Source of the DNA: Mobilicoccus massiliensis
GTDB taxonomy: Bacteria > Actinomycetota > Actinomycetes > Actinomycetales > Dermatophilaceae
Direction of reading: 5' to 3'
NCBI RefSeq assembly: GCF_000826525.2
Contig: NZ_LN651326.1
Coordinates: forward strand, 186,001-250,000
DNA length: 64,000 bases
Of this stretch, positions 34,409 through 43,488 are shown one piece after another; within the stretch, counting starts at the first letter, position 1; each line of letters opens with the position of its first letter. The position numbers and the translations under genes were made by a program. The notes beneath the pieces are model-generated. The model saw only the letters and a program-made list of their open reading frames with translations. It was not told the DNA's origin and searched no databases.

Positions 34409-36517
34409 TCAGTGTCCTTCCGGTTCGATCGAGTTCATCATGGCGGTGATCCGGCCGGCGACCGCGCCGTCGGCGAGAAGCTGGGTCAATCGGTCGAGGT
34501 CGTCCACACGTTGCTGCGTCTCTGCCCGGGCGACGGTGATGGACTCGAAGACCTCGGTGAGCGTGTCGGCGGTGGCCACCGACACGAGTCGGGCCGGGAA
34601 CGACCGCCACTCGGTCCCCTTCCCGCGGGCGAGGTCGGCCGCGAGGACGTGGGGGATGACGCGAGCCGACGCACTCGCGGGGTCAGTGGCCTGTACCCGA
34701 AGGGAACGGGCGGGGAACTCGACCACCGTGCCGCCACGGGCATCCACCCACGCCCCCGGCCGAGGACCGGTGCAGAAGAGCACATCCCCGGCCTCCGTGC
34801 GATGAGCCTTGGGGTGCGCGGCGGTGAACGCCAACAGATCGACGACCCGCTCCCCCGGCCGCTCGTCGCCACTCAACTCGGGTACGCCCATGACGGTGAT
34901 CGGCACGCCCCTCCCCTCCACCTCCTCGCGACGCCGGACCTCCGTGGCGGACAGCCTCGTTCCCGGCACGACGGTCACCCGATCGGCCGCGATGAGCTCC
35001 CGCACCGTCGTGACGCCACCGGTCGGCACATCGTTGCGGGCCGCCTCCACCCGAACGGCCACTCCACCCACCGGGCTCGCCACCCGCGCCGCCACGGCAT
35101 CAGCGGCGACGTCGTCGACGGGAGGAAGCTCCGGACGCACGATCCCCAGGTCACGAGGGACGAGATCGCGGCGCTCGGCGAGGATCGCGAACGTGCGCTG
35201 GTAGCGCGCCACCCGGAACACGTGGGCCCGGGCCTCCGACTCGTCGTCGCCGACGCCGAGCACCGGACGGTCCTCGATGGCGGCGACGATGTCGGCCACG
35301 AGGTCGTCACGCACCTCGGCGAGGTCGGCACCCGCGAGATCGACGACCGCCGTGCGCCCCTGACGGACATTGCCCACCGGCGCAGGTCCGATGACCCACA
35401 GCGCCAGGCGACGCTGCGGCACGGCCACCGAACTCCCCGGACCGAAGCGCACCAGGGCGCGCAGCCGGCCGGTCGACAGCACCTCGTGCCGGATGCGATC
35501 CACACTCGGACTGCCCAGATTGTCGGTGAGGACCGACGCCGGCCCGACGATCACTGCGGTCTGACGTGGATCGAGCTGGACGAGCACGTCGTCGACCGCG
35601 TCGAGTAGCCGCTTCGGCGTCATATCCGGCGCTCCCGGATGCGGGTAGGCGGCCACGACGACCGCCGACCCGGTGATCGTGACGTGCCCCTCGTCGTCGG
35701 TCTCCATGTCCTCGGGAACGACGCCATGGATGACGAGCCTCCGCCACGCGTCCCGCACCGCCCAGCGCACCGATTCGGTATCCGCAGTCACGACCGGCCG
35801 CATCGACGCCCGCGCCGCCGCCTCCGCGCCCGAGGCCCGCACGGCCGCCATGACCAGCGCCGAGCTGCAGCCCGTGGGATCGGCGACGACGGCCAACTCC
35901 CCCGACTCCAATACGCCCAACGCGACGGCAAGCGCACCGACGAGGTCGAGCACGCCTTCGGCGACGGCCGTGCCATCTGGCCCGAGGCCGAAGCGAGACG
36001 GATCGCGCCGCAGGTAGGTCAGCGCGTCCTCTCCGCCGCGAGCCGCGCCGACCAGGTCGTCGACGTAGGCGGCGGTGGCACGCAGCGCGGCCTCGTCCGC
36101 GACAGCGATCTCCGAGAACGCGAACCGGTCGTCGGGGTCGGCCTCCTCGGCGACATCGAGGAGATCCTCACGCTCCAGCGCGGCGCAGGTCTCCCCCGAG
36201 AGGACCTGCACCGCGAGGAGCGCCGTCACAAGGGCCCACCCGTCGGGCGTCGGCAGTGGCGGACGCGTGTGCAGTGCGGCGTCGAGCGCGAGCTCCGGGT
36301 TGTTGCCTCGGCCACTCGCCCGCAACCATTCGACCACCGCCCGACGCTCGAACCGGTCGGCCCCGTTGGCGCGACCCACCGGCGCTGGGAACGCGCCTGC
36401 GACCGCGTGCGGCCGCTTGCGCCACATCGACACCACCGGCCGCTGCACGCCGGCGAGGACGGCGACATCGGCCAGGGTGACGAGCCCCGTGGCGTCGGCT
36501 GTGGCGTGATCGGTCAT
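34409..36517 (-). CDS. HTH plus degenerate N6-methyltransferase/TRD-like protein heading the hsd operon
   Basis: The 702-residue protein starts with a DNA-binding helix-turn-helix (residues ~11-70: LADVAVLAGVQRPVVSMWRK, then FERRAVVEWL). An HsdM-like fold follows, but motif I reads DPTGCSSA (213-220) where a glycine-rich DPxCGSG is usual, and the NPPF position appears as AAYPHP (289-294). Methyl transfer is therefore unlikely. The rest of the fold (VIVGPASVLTD, IRHEVLSTGRLRALVRF) is still recognisable. The C-terminal part (~500-650) resembles an HsdS target-recognition domain, and a coiled coil ends the protein. It may regulate or target the type I system. The open frame extends 9 codons further upstream, but the ATG at 36517 sits 7 nt after TACAGT. 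Confidence 0.7.
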   Translation of the reverse strand: MTDHATADATGLVTLADVAVLAGVQRPVVSMWRKRPHAVAGAFPAPVGRANGADRFERRAVVEWLRASGRGNNPELALDAALHTRPPLPTPDGWALVTALLAVQVLSGETCAALEREDLLDVAEEADPDDRFAFSEIAVADEAALRATAAYVDDLVGAARGGEDALTYLRRDPSRFGLGPDGTAVAEGVLDLVGALAVALGVLESGELAVVADPTGCSSALVMAAVRASGAEAAARASMRPVVTADTESVRWAVRDAWRRLVIHGVVPEDMETDDEGHVTITGSAVVVAAYPHPGAPDMTPKRLLDAVDDVLVQLDPRQTAVIVGPASVLTDNLGSPSVDRIRHEVLSTGRLRALVRFGPGSSVAVPQRRLALWVIGPAPVGNVRQGRTAVVDLAGADLAEVRDDLVADIVAAIEDRPVLGVGDDESEARAHVFRVARYQRTFAILAERRDLVPRDLGIVRPELPPVDDVAADAVAARVASPVGGVAVRVEAARNDVPTGGVTTVRELIAADRVTVVPGTRLSATEVRRREEVEGRGVPITVMGVPELSGDERPGERVVDLLAFTAAHPKAHRTEAGDVLFCTGPRPGAWVDARGGTVVEFPARSLRVQATDPASASARVIPHVLAADLARGKGTEWRSFPARLVSVATADTLTEVFESITVARAETQQRVDDLDRLTQLLADGAVAGRITAMMNSIEPEGH

Positions 36518-36524
36518 GACGAGA

Positions 36525-36530
36525 ACTGTA
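36525..36530 (-). promoter_or_regulatory. -10 box for leaderless transcription of the hsd operon
   Basis: TACAGT on the minus strand ends 7 nt before the ATG at 36517, predicting a transcript that begins at the start codon. Confidence 0.5.
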
Positions 36531-36563
36531 GAGCCAGAGCGCATCGACTAGCAGGACATTCGT

Positions 36564-36579
36564 GATAACCCCCGTTATC
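36564..36579. promoter_or_regulatory. Perfect palindrome upstream of the hsd operon
   Basis: GATAAC-CCCC-GTTATC is a perfect 6-4-6 inverted repeat about 35 bp upstream of the predicted -10 of the HTH gene, in the divergent gap. It is a candidate operator for autoregulation by the HTH protein. Confidence 0.5.
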
Positions 36580-36696
36580 GCCGCATTACTAGGTCATACC
36601 GACGGTGGAGTTGCACGGTGAACTCATTAACCCCGGCAGGCGCTCGACGGGCCGTGGCCTCAGAGCGAATGTCACTCGTCTCACCAGGAGTTCGCC

Positions 36697-37149
36697 ATGC
36701 AGAAAAAGCACGTGTTCGCGTACCCGCTCACCGCCCTGTTCGCGTTCGGAATCGGCGCGGCCGGTGCAAGCGGCACGGCCATGACCACCGCGTCGGCCCC
36801 CGCCCCGACCGCCACGGTCACCGTCACGCCCGACTCGCAGCCGGCCCAGACCGTGACCGTGACCAAGGCCGCCGCCGAGCCTCCCCCGGCCCAGGCCTCG
36901 GAGCCCAGTGCCCAGCCCGAGTCGTTCCCCGGCGACGGCACCTACGAGGTCGGTGTCGACATCCAGCCCGGCAAGTACGCCTCCGACACCCCCGTCAGCG
37001 GCAACTGCTACTGGGCACGCCTCAAGAGCGACGACCCGTTCGACGGGATCCTCGCGAACAACAACTCGTCCGGCAAGTCCGTCGTCGTCATCAAGAAGTC
37101 CGACAAGTACTTCCAGTCCAGCGGTTGCGCGGACTGGACCAAGCGCTGA
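36697..37149 (+). CDS. Secreted protein with C-terminal Cys-containing GTYxVGxDIxPGxY domain
   Basis: The 150-residue protein has a signal peptide (residues 1-28), a Thr/Pro/Ala-rich linker (~29-75) and a compact C-terminal domain. The domain begins DGTYEVGVDIQPGKY and contains two Cys (GNCYWARL and SSGCADW) likely to be disulfide bonded. This domain type recurs in secreted actinobacterial and actinophage proteins, but I know no function for it. It has no lipobox. It lies 8 bp before a membrane-protein gene and reads away from the restriction operon. It could be cargo of the island or an ordinary exported protein. Confidence 0.7.
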   Translation: MQKKHVFAYPLTALFAFGIGAAGASGTAMTTASAPAPTATVTVTPDSQPAQTVTVTKAAAEPPPAQASEPSAQPESFPGDGTYEVGVDIQPGKYASDTPVSGNCYWARLKSDDPFDGILANNNSSGKSVVVIKKSDKYFQSSGCADWTKR

Positions 37150-37157
37150 GGACGACC

Positions 37158-38069
37158 ATGGATCTCCCCTCCACCCTCCTCAACGCACCGTGGGCCCAGC
37201 CGCTCGTGGGCCTCGTGGTCACCGCGCTCGGAAGCTGGCTCGGCAGCCGCCACGGCCCTGACTCCCGGGGCATCTCGCAGAACGCTACGACGCACGGCTC
37301 GAACTCACGAATCACTCAGACGGTGAACCAAAACACCTGGCACATCTCGCCGCGGCTGCCCGCGCCCAAGCCCGAAGCGCAATCCTCTGGTAGCACCAGC
37401 TCTGCACCGACCAACGATGACGACGACGTGGCCAAGATGATCGGCCTGTGTTTCGCCGTCGTGGCGGGCGTTTCGGCACTCACCTGGGCGATCGCGGCTC
37501 ACTGGGGTCTCGTCCTCTTGATCACCCGAATCGTCACGATGATCGCCCTGTTCATCACGGCCCTGACGTGGTGGCGTTGGCCGGCGGGCGTCCGGGGAGC
37601 CGGTGGCATGCGGGTCGCCATCACCGCGATCGGCTCAGCGGTGCTGTGGGCACTGAGCGCCCTGCCGATACCGGTCCGCCACGAGCCGAGCCTCCGCGAG
37701 ATCGAGCGGGCAACGTCCGGGATGAGCATCGTCGAATCGGTCACCGCCACATGGAACGCCCTGGGCCTTGATGGCGTCTTCGCCTACGAGATGCGGCTGG
37801 CCGGAGTCGCGCTCCTCCTACTCCTCCTGTACACCACCACCTCACGCGGGCTGGGGGCGGTGATCGCGGAGAGCGCTGCTCGCCGCACCCCGCCTTGGCT
37901 GGGTCTCGTCCGACTCGGAAACTGGTTGATCGGTCCGGCGACCATGGGATTCGGCTACTTCGCCTGGGTGGCGTTCATGGCGGCGATCGCGATTCTCCTC
38001 GTCCATCCCGGCAGCACCGGTTGGCTCATCGATCACTTCTCTCGCGCCCCCGCCCTGATGGCGCCTTGA
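37158..38069 (+). CDS. Multi-pass membrane protein of unknown function
   Basis: The 303-residue protein starts at the ATG at 37158; a longer open frame upstream overlaps the preceding gene and is not real. An N-terminal hydrophobic segment (~14-28) is followed by an Asn/Gln/Ser/Thr-rich soluble stretch (residues 34-60, with SQNATTHGSNSRITQTVNQN) and a Ser/Asp linker. Five or six transmembrane helices fill residues 93-295. No family is recognised. The short Asn/Gln-rich stretch before the membrane part is unusual for a small transporter. Coupling to the secreted-protein gene (8-bp gap) suggests a two-gene unit. Confidence 0.65.
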   Translation: MDLPSTLLNAPWAQPLVGLVVTALGSWLGSRHGPDSRGISQNATTHGSNSRITQTVNQNTWHISPRLPAPKPEAQSSGSTSSAPTNDDDDVAKMIGLCFAVVAGVSALTWAIAAHWGLVLLITRIVTMIALFITALTWWRWPAGVRGAGGMRVAITAIGSAVLWALSALPIPVRHEPSLREIERATSGMSIVESVTATWNALGLDGVFAYEMRLAGVALLLLLLYTTTSRGLGAVIAESAARRTPPWLGLVRLGNWLIGPATMGFGYFAWVAFMAAIAILLVHPGSTGWLIDHFSRAPALMAP

Positions 38070-38122
38070 CGCCGGGCCGCCACCCACAGACTTTCGCTCG
38101 TCCGGGCACGTCATACACAGAT

Positions 38123-38174
38123 GACACGCCTCCTACGACGTGCGCCGTGTGACGTAGACGTGCACGGATCCCCC
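38123..38174 (+). repeat. Island-flanking repeat, right copy
   Basis: This copy matches 19754-19805 at 43 of 52 bases in the same orientation. It lies between the end of the membrane-protein gene and the ftsH terminator, so the two copies bracket the whole defence region. Confidence 0.6.
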
Positions 38175-38193
38175 GAACTCCCCCTCACGACGA

Positions 38194-38235
38194 ACGCCCG
38201 GCTCGTCAGGAGACATCTCCTGACGAGCCGGGCGT
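38194..38235 (-). terminator. Very strong hairpin downstream of ftsH
   Basis: A perfect 19-bp stem (38194-38212 with 38217-38235) encloses a 4-nt loop, 29 bp past the ftsH stop. It can act in both directions and would also insulate ftsH from the island. Confidence 0.85.
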
Positions 38236-38264
38236 CGTCGTATCGAGCTGGGATCAGTCCGGGA

Positions 38265-40514
38265 TCAGGCGCGGGGGGCCTGGTGCGCTCCGCCGACCTC
38301 ACCCTCGGGCCGACCCTCGTGCTCGTGCGGCCGGTCACCGTGGGCGATCTCCTCGGCCACGCGTTCACCGGCGCTCTCCCCGGCGCGGGCCTGCGGATCA
38401 CGGTAGCCGTCGCGGTCGCGGTCCTGCTCGTACTCGCCGGTGGGCGACTTCTCGCGGCTCGGGACCGCGCGGCTGCCCTGGATCGGCGACTCCATCTCGT
38501 CCGGGCTCGGACGCGGGATGCCGGCCGCGGCGTAGACCTCGGCCTCGTCGAGGGTCTCCTTCTCGAGCACGGCCGCGGTGATGTTCTCCAGCTTGTCGCG
38601 GTGCTCGCGCAGGAGCCGGATGGCCTCGCGGTAGCACTCGTCGACGATGCGGCGGACCTCGTCGTCGGCGCGGCCGAGGATGTCTTCGGAGAACCCGGCC
38701 GACCGCGGATCGCCCTCGCTGGGGTAGATCTGCACCGGGCCGACCTTCTCGCTCATGCCCCAACGCCCCACCATGCTGCGGGCGATGTTCGTGCTCGAGT
38801 CGAGGTCGGACTCCGCGCCGGTGGTGATGACGCCGAAGATGAGCTCCTCGGCCGCCATGCCGCCGAGCGCGCCGATGATGCGCCCGCGCAGGTACTCCTC
38901 GTCGTAGCCGTAACGGTCGTCGTCGGGGGTCGACAGCGTGACACCGAGCGCGCGACCGCGGGGGATGATCGAGACCTTGCGCACCGGGTCGGCACCCGCC
39001 TGCAGCATGCCGAGCAGCGCGTGACCGGCCTCGTGATAGGCCGTCCGACGACGCTCCTCCGGCGGCATGATGACGTTGCGCGCCGCGCCGAGCTGCACCT
39101 TCTCGAGCGCCTCGAACATGTCGGACTGCGTGACGTCGTCGGCGTCCTGTCGGGCGGCGAGCAGCGCGGCCTCGTTGACGAGGTTGGCGAGTTCGGCGCC
39201 GGTCATGCCCGGGGTGGCCTTGGCGAGCGCCATGAGGTCGACGTCGGAGTCCAGCGGCACCCCGCGGCTGTGCACCTCGAGAATCTGCTCGCGGCCCTTG
39301 GCGTCGGGCGCGTGCACCTGGATGGTGCGGTCGAACCGGCCGGGGCGCAGCAGCGCCGGGTCGAGCACGTCGGCGCGGTTGGTCGCGGCGAGAACGACGA
39401 CGCCCTCGCTGCCGGAGAACCCGTCCATCTCGGTGAGGATCTGGTTGAGGGTCTGCTCGCGTTCGTCGTGGCCACCCATCGCGCGGGAGCCCCCGCGGGC
39501 GCGGCCGATGGTGTCGATCTCGTCGATGAAGATGATCGAGGGCGCGACCTTGCGGGCCTCCTCGAACAGCTCACGCACGCGCTGGGCTCCGACACCGACG
39601 ATCATCTCGATGAACTCACTCGCGCTCGCCGAGAAGAACGGCACCTCCGCCTCGCCGGCGGTGGCGCGGGCGAGCAGCGTCTTGCCGGTGCCGGGCTGGC
39701 CGGCGAGCAGCACACCCTTCGGGGCACGCGCACCGAGGCGGCGGTACTTGTCGGGGTTCTTGAGAAAGTCGACGATCTCGTAGATCTCGTTCTCGACCTC
39801 GTCGATGCCGGCGACGTCATCGAACGTGACGCGCACCGTCTCGGGATCGACGGGGCCCTTCTTCTTGCCGCCGCCCATGAGCCCGCCGGTCATCATCGAT
39901 CGGCTCTTGCGCATGATGAAGATCCACAGGGCGACGATCAGCAGGATCGGCCCGAACGAGAACAGGGCGGTCATCAGCAGACTGCGTTGCTCGAGGACCG
40001 ACTCGGCGCTCACCGTCGCACCACTCGCCTGCAGGGCCTTGAGCGGATCGTCCTTGGCCCAGGTGGGGCGTTCGGTGGTGAAGTTCTTGTAGCTGACGCC
40101 CTCCTCACCGGGGTAGGGCTTCTCGGTCTTGAGCGTGCCGGTGAACGTGTCGCCCTTGGTCTGGACCTTCTCGACGTTCTTCGCCTGCAGCTGCTGGGTG
40201 AACTCGGTGTAGGTGATGTCACGCGGCGCGGTGGCCGCGTTCTGCATCTGCATGATCCCGAACATGAGCAGCCACAACACGGCGATGACCGCGGCGAGCC
40301 ACTTCCAGCTCGAGTTCTGCTTGGAGCCGTCGTCCTTGCCCTGCCCGGGCATGCCCTCGGTGCGCCACGGCTTGGGCGCCTGATCGTCGCGCCCGTCCTG
40401 CCGGCGCGCGGTGTCGCGGAGTCCGTCGTCGGCGTAACCGCCGTGGGAGTCGCGTCGACCCGGGCGACGACCGCGGCGGTCGCGGTCCTGAGGTGATGTG
40501 GCCGATGCTGGCAT
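38265..40514 (-). CDS. ftsH: FtsH, ATP-dependent zinc metalloprotease
   Basis: This 749-residue membrane AAA protease degrades misfolded membrane proteins and some regulators. A ~70-residue Arg/Asp/Gly-rich N-tail precedes the first helix, an extracytoplasmic domain lies between two helices, and the AAA domain has Walker A GQPGTGKT (~275) and FIDEIDTI. The zinc site HEAGH is near residue 490, with the third ligand region further on. A ~90-residue charged tail ends it. The ATG at 40514 is chosen because AAGGA lies 6 nt upstream; an in-frame ATG 14 codons earlier has no such site. It looks intact and is the likely housekeeping FtsH. Confidence 0.95.
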   Translation of the reverse strand: MPASATSPQDRDRRGRRPGRRDSHGGYADDGLRDTARRQDGRDDQAPKPWRTEGMPGQGKDDGSKQNSSWKWLAAVIAVLWLLMFGIMQMQNAATAPRDITYTEFTQQLQAKNVEKVQTKGDTFTGTLKTEKPYPGEEGVSYKNFTTERPTWAKDDPLKALQASGATVSAESVLEQRSLLMTALFSFGPILLIVALWIFIMRKSRSMMTGGLMGGGKKKGPVDPETVRVTFDDVAGIDEVENEIYEIVDFLKNPDKYRRLGARAPKGVLLAGQPGTGKTLLARATAGEAEVPFFSASASEFIEMIVGVGAQRVRELFEEARKVAPSIIFIDEIDTIGRARGGSRAMGGHDEREQTLNQILTEMDGFSGSEGVVVLAATNRADVLDPALLRPGRFDRTIQVHAPDAKGREQILEVHSRGVPLDSDVDLMALAKATPGMTGAELANLVNEAALLAARQDADDVTQSDMFEALEKVQLGAARNVIMPPEERRRTAYHEAGHALLGMLQAGADPVRKVSIIPRGRALGVTLSTPDDDRYGYDEEYLRGRIIGALGGMAAEELIFGVITTGAESDLDSSTNIARSMVGRWGMSEKVGPVQIYPSEGDPRSAGFSEDILGRADDEVRRIVDECYREAIRLLREHRDKLENITAAVLEKETLDEAEVYAAAGIPRPSPDEMESPIQGSRAVPSREKSPTGEYEQDRDRDGYRDPQARAGESAGERVAEEIAHGDRPHEHEGRPEGEVGGAHQAPRA

Positions 40515-40560
40515 CAGTGTCCTTCTACGCTGGGCGCGCGTCGCGCGCTCGTCCACAGGG

Positions 40561-41883
40561 TCAACGCTCCGGGACCGTCATTCTTTCCCGATTCGGGTCT
40601 TCGGTGTGCCGTCGCGCCTCCACCCGGTCGACCCGGCGGCCGTCGAGCTCCAGCACACGCAGGGTGAGCACCCCCCAGTCGACCTCGTCACCGACCTCCG
40701 GCAACCGGCCGAGCAGGTGCATGACGAGGCCGCCGAGAGTGTCGAAGGGGCCCTCGGGCAATTCGACGCCGAGGATCTTGCCGGCCTCGGCGCGCCCGAG
40801 CAGACCGGAGACCTCGCGCCGGCCGGGCCGCACGATGCGCACCGGCTCGTCCTGGTCGTATTCGTCCTGGATGTCGCCGACGAACTCCTCCATGACGTCT
40901 TCGAGCGTGACGATGCCATCGGTGCCGCCGTACTCGTCGACGACGAGCGCGAGGTGCGAGCGCGACTCCCGCATGAGCGAGAACGCGGCGAACAACGGCT
41001 TGCTGCCGGGCACGACGAGGATCTCGCGCACGAGGTCACCGACCCGGAGAGCGTCGCCGGCGATGGTCTGCGACTCGTCGATGAGCAGGTCACGGATGTG
41101 GAGGAACCCGAGCACGTCGTCGACGCCCTTACCCGTGACGGGGTAGCGGGAACGTTCGAGCGACTGCACCACGGTGCGGGCCTCGGAGACCGGCATCGTG
41201 GCCTCGAGGAAGTCGACCTCGGTGCGGGGTGTCATGACCTCCGACACCGTGCGGCCGCCCGCGGCGAGGATGTCGACGACCATGCCGCGCTCGTCCTCGC
41301 CGAGGTCCTCCTGTTCGGCGACGATGGCCCGCAGCTCGGCGGCGTCCATCGACTCCTTCTGTTCCTCGGGGTTGCGGCCGAGCAGACGCATGACGACGTT
41401 GGTCGAGAGGCCGAGGAACCAGATGACCGGCCGCAGCACGGTGGCGATCGTGTCGAGCGGGCGAGCGACGATGAGGGCGAAGCTCTCGGCACTCTGCATG
41501 GCGAGCCGCTTGGGCGCGAGCTCGCCGAGCACGAGGGAGAGGTAGGAGATGATGAGCGTCGTGATGACGAACGCGGTCGTCGCCGCCATCGACTGCGGGA
41601 TCCCCCACCCCACGAGCACCGGCGTGAGGTAGGGCGCGATCGTCGCCGCACCGAACGAGGCCGAGAAGAACCCCGCGAGCGTCACTCCGACCTGCACCGC
41701 CGAGAGAAACCGGTTGCTGTCCTGGGTGAGCCGCTGCACCACCAGACCCGCGCCGCCACGCTCGGCGGCCGCGTTCACCTGGCTCTCGCGCAACGAGACG
41801 AGCGCGATCTCCGACGCCGAGAACACGCCTCCGACGAGGATGAAGGCGAGCACCAGGGCAACGTTGATCAGGAGACCTTCCAC
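40561..41883 (-). CDS. CNNM/CorC-type membrane protein with tandem CBS domains
   Basis: The 440-residue protein has a DUF21/CNNM membrane domain (residues ~1-190, four helices with FSASEIALVS near the N-terminus), two CBS domains (~215-340, EVMTPRTEVDFLE then DEYGGTDGIVTLEDVMEE) and a C-terminal CorC_HlyC domain. Such proteins handle Mg2+ or Co2+ efflux and are often annotated as hemolysin-like. It ends 46 bp upstream of the ftsH start on the same strand. The GTG start is preceded by CACAAT and GGGGGA. Confidence 0.9.
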   Translation of the reverse strand: MEGLLINVALVLAFILVGGVFSASEIALVSLRESQVNAAAERGGAGLVVQRLTQDSNRFLSAVQVGVTLAGFFSASFGAATIAPYLTPVLVGWGIPQSMAATTAFVITTLIISYLSLVLGELAPKRLAMQSAESFALIVARPLDTIATVLRPVIWFLGLSTNVVMRLLGRNPEEQKESMDAAELRAIVAEQEDLGEDERGMVVDILAAGGRTVSEVMTPRTEVDFLEATMPVSEARTVVQSLERSRYPVTGKGVDDVLGFLHIRDLLIDESQTIAGDALRVGDLVREILVVPGSKPLFAAFSLMRESRSHLALVVDEYGGTDGIVTLEDVMEEFVGDIQDEYDQDEPVRIVRPGRREVSGLLGRAEAGKILGVELPEGPFDTLGGLVMHLLGRLPEVGDEVDWGVLTLRVLELDGRRVDRVEARRHTEDPNRERMTVPER

Positions 41884-41908
41884 TCCCCCATTGTGCCGTC
41901 GCGATGCG

Positions 41909-43477
41909 TCAGGCCGGAGGCGGCGGTACCGGAGCGCCTTCGGGTGGGGCGACCTTGCGGAAGCCGCGGGAGCCGTCGCCTCGGGACGCGCGACCGTTCA
42001 CGTCATCGGAACGGCTGCCGGTCGTGCCGGGTGCGGCGCCCGCGACCCGGCGCGGAGCCGGGTCCCACCCGCCGTCGACGACCCGCCGCTGCACGAGGAT
42101 CGCGGCGGCGAGGACGACGACGCCGATGATCGCCAGGATCACCGCTCCCGCGGCCCCACCGGCGCGCGCGCCGTAACCGATGAGGATGCCGAACCAGCCG
42201 AAGTCGGTGTCGCCGAACGTCGTGTTCGCGTCGCCGAAGTCGCCCATGACGAGCATGAGCATTGCGGGCAGGAACGTGATGAGCAGGCCGTTGACGAACG
42301 CGCCGACGACCGCGCCACGCCGGCCACCGGTGGCGTTGCCGTAGACGCCGGCGGCGCCGCCGGTGAAGAAGTGGGGCACGAGGCCGGGCAGGATGAGCGC
42401 GAGTCCGAACACCGGGCCGAGCCACACGGCGAGCAGCAGTAGGCCCGTCAGGCCCCCGACGAAGCTCGCGATGAAGCCGATGAGCACGGCGTTCTGCGCG
42501 TACGGGAAGACGATCGGCGCGTCGAGCGCGGGGATGGCTCCCGGCACGACCTTCTCGGCGATGCCCTGGAACGCCGGGACGAGCTCACCGAGGATCGTGC
42601 GTACGCCGAAGAGGATGACCGCCACCGAGATTCCGAACTGCAGACCCTGGGTCACCGACTGCATGAGGTAGTTGCCGACGCCCGTGGCTCCGCCCTCGAA
42701 GGCGTCGAAGGCCGTCTGCTCGCCGGCGCGGGCGAGGTAGGCGACGGCGACGACGAGATACATGACCACCATCGACAGGGCCGTGGCCACCATCGAGTCC
42801 CGCAGGAAGCGCAACCCCTCCGGCACCTTGACGTCCTCGGTGGACGGGCTCGTGCCGGCCGGGTCGACGGCCCGGCCCACGGCCCCGGAGGCGATGTAGC
42901 CGGCGGTGCCGAAGTGACCGATCGCGATCGAGTCGTCACCGGTGATCTTGCGCGTCCACGGATGCGCGAGGGCGGGCAGGGAGACCATGAGCACGCCGAG
43001 CAGCGCCGCCCCGAGGACCACGACGACGCCGGAGGCCATACCCGCCGACATCATGACGATCGTGATGAGCGTCGCCATGAACAACAGGTGGTGGCCGGTG
43101 AGAAAGACGTAGCGCAGCGGCGTGAACCGGGCGAGCAGCAGCGCGACGACGAACCCGAGGATCATCAGCCACGACACCTGCGCGCCGAACCTCTCCTGCG
43201 CGATGCCGACGATGGCCTCGTTGGTCGGGACGACGCCGTGTGCGCCGAGCGCGCCCTGGATCATCACCCCGAGCGGTTCGAGCGAGGCGACGACCATTCC
43301 GGCACCGGCGCCGATGAGCAGGAACCCGAGCGTCGCCTTGATGGCACTGCCGACGACCTGCGAGAACGGGCGCCGCAGGGCGACCAGACCGACCGCGGTG
43401 ATGATGCCGATGAGGAACGCCGGGACGGCGAGGATCTCGTTGACGAGGAACTGGGCAACGGTGACGAGGGGATTCAT
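41909..43477 (-). CDS. ulaA: PTS ascorbate-type transporter, IIC subunit (UlaA/SgaT)
   Basis: The 522-residue integral membrane permease of the L-ascorbate PTS class has about 11 hydrophobic segments and characteristic stretches TGHHLLFMATL, GHFGTAGYIASG and HFFTGGAAGVYGNATGG. It moves the sugar acid while phosphorylating it, with phosphate supplied by the IIB domain encoded next door. The open frame runs further upstream into the IIA-IIB gene, but the ATG at 43477 with GGAG upstream is the real start. A ~60-residue Arg/Gly/Pro-rich cytoplasmic tail is longer than usual. Ascorbate as substrate is inferred from the family. Confidence 0.9.
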   Translation of the reverse strand: MNPLVTVAQFLVNEILAVPAFLIGIITAVGLVALRRPFSQVVGSAIKATLGFLLIGAGAGMVVASLEPLGVMIQGALGAHGVVPTNEAIVGIAQERFGAQVSWLMILGFVVALLLARFTPLRYVFLTGHHLLFMATLITIVMMSAGMASGVVVVLGAALLGVLMVSLPALAHPWTRKITGDDSIAIGHFGTAGYIASGAVGRAVDPAGTSPSTEDVKVPEGLRFLRDSMVATALSMVVMYLVVAVAYLARAGEQTAFDAFEGGATGVGNYLMQSVTQGLQFGISVAVILFGVRTILGELVPAFQGIAEKVVPGAIPALDAPIVFPYAQNAVLIGFIASFVGGLTGLLLLAVWLGPVFGLALILPGLVPHFFTGGAAGVYGNATGGRRGAVVGAFVNGLLITFLPAMLMLVMGDFGDANTTFGDTDFGWFGILIGYGARAGGAAGAVILAIIGVVVLAAAILVQRRVVDGGWDPAPRRVAGAAPGTTGSRSDDVNGRASRGDGSRGFRKVAPPEGAPVPPPPA

Positions 43478-43488
43478 GAGGGGCTCCG

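Noticed and set aside
19754..38174. Classic integrase-mediated att sites
   Set aside because: The flanking repeats differ at 9 of 52 bases, no tRNA or recombinase is visible, and a second partial unit on the left suggests a dispersed repeat; an insertion scar is possible but not shown.
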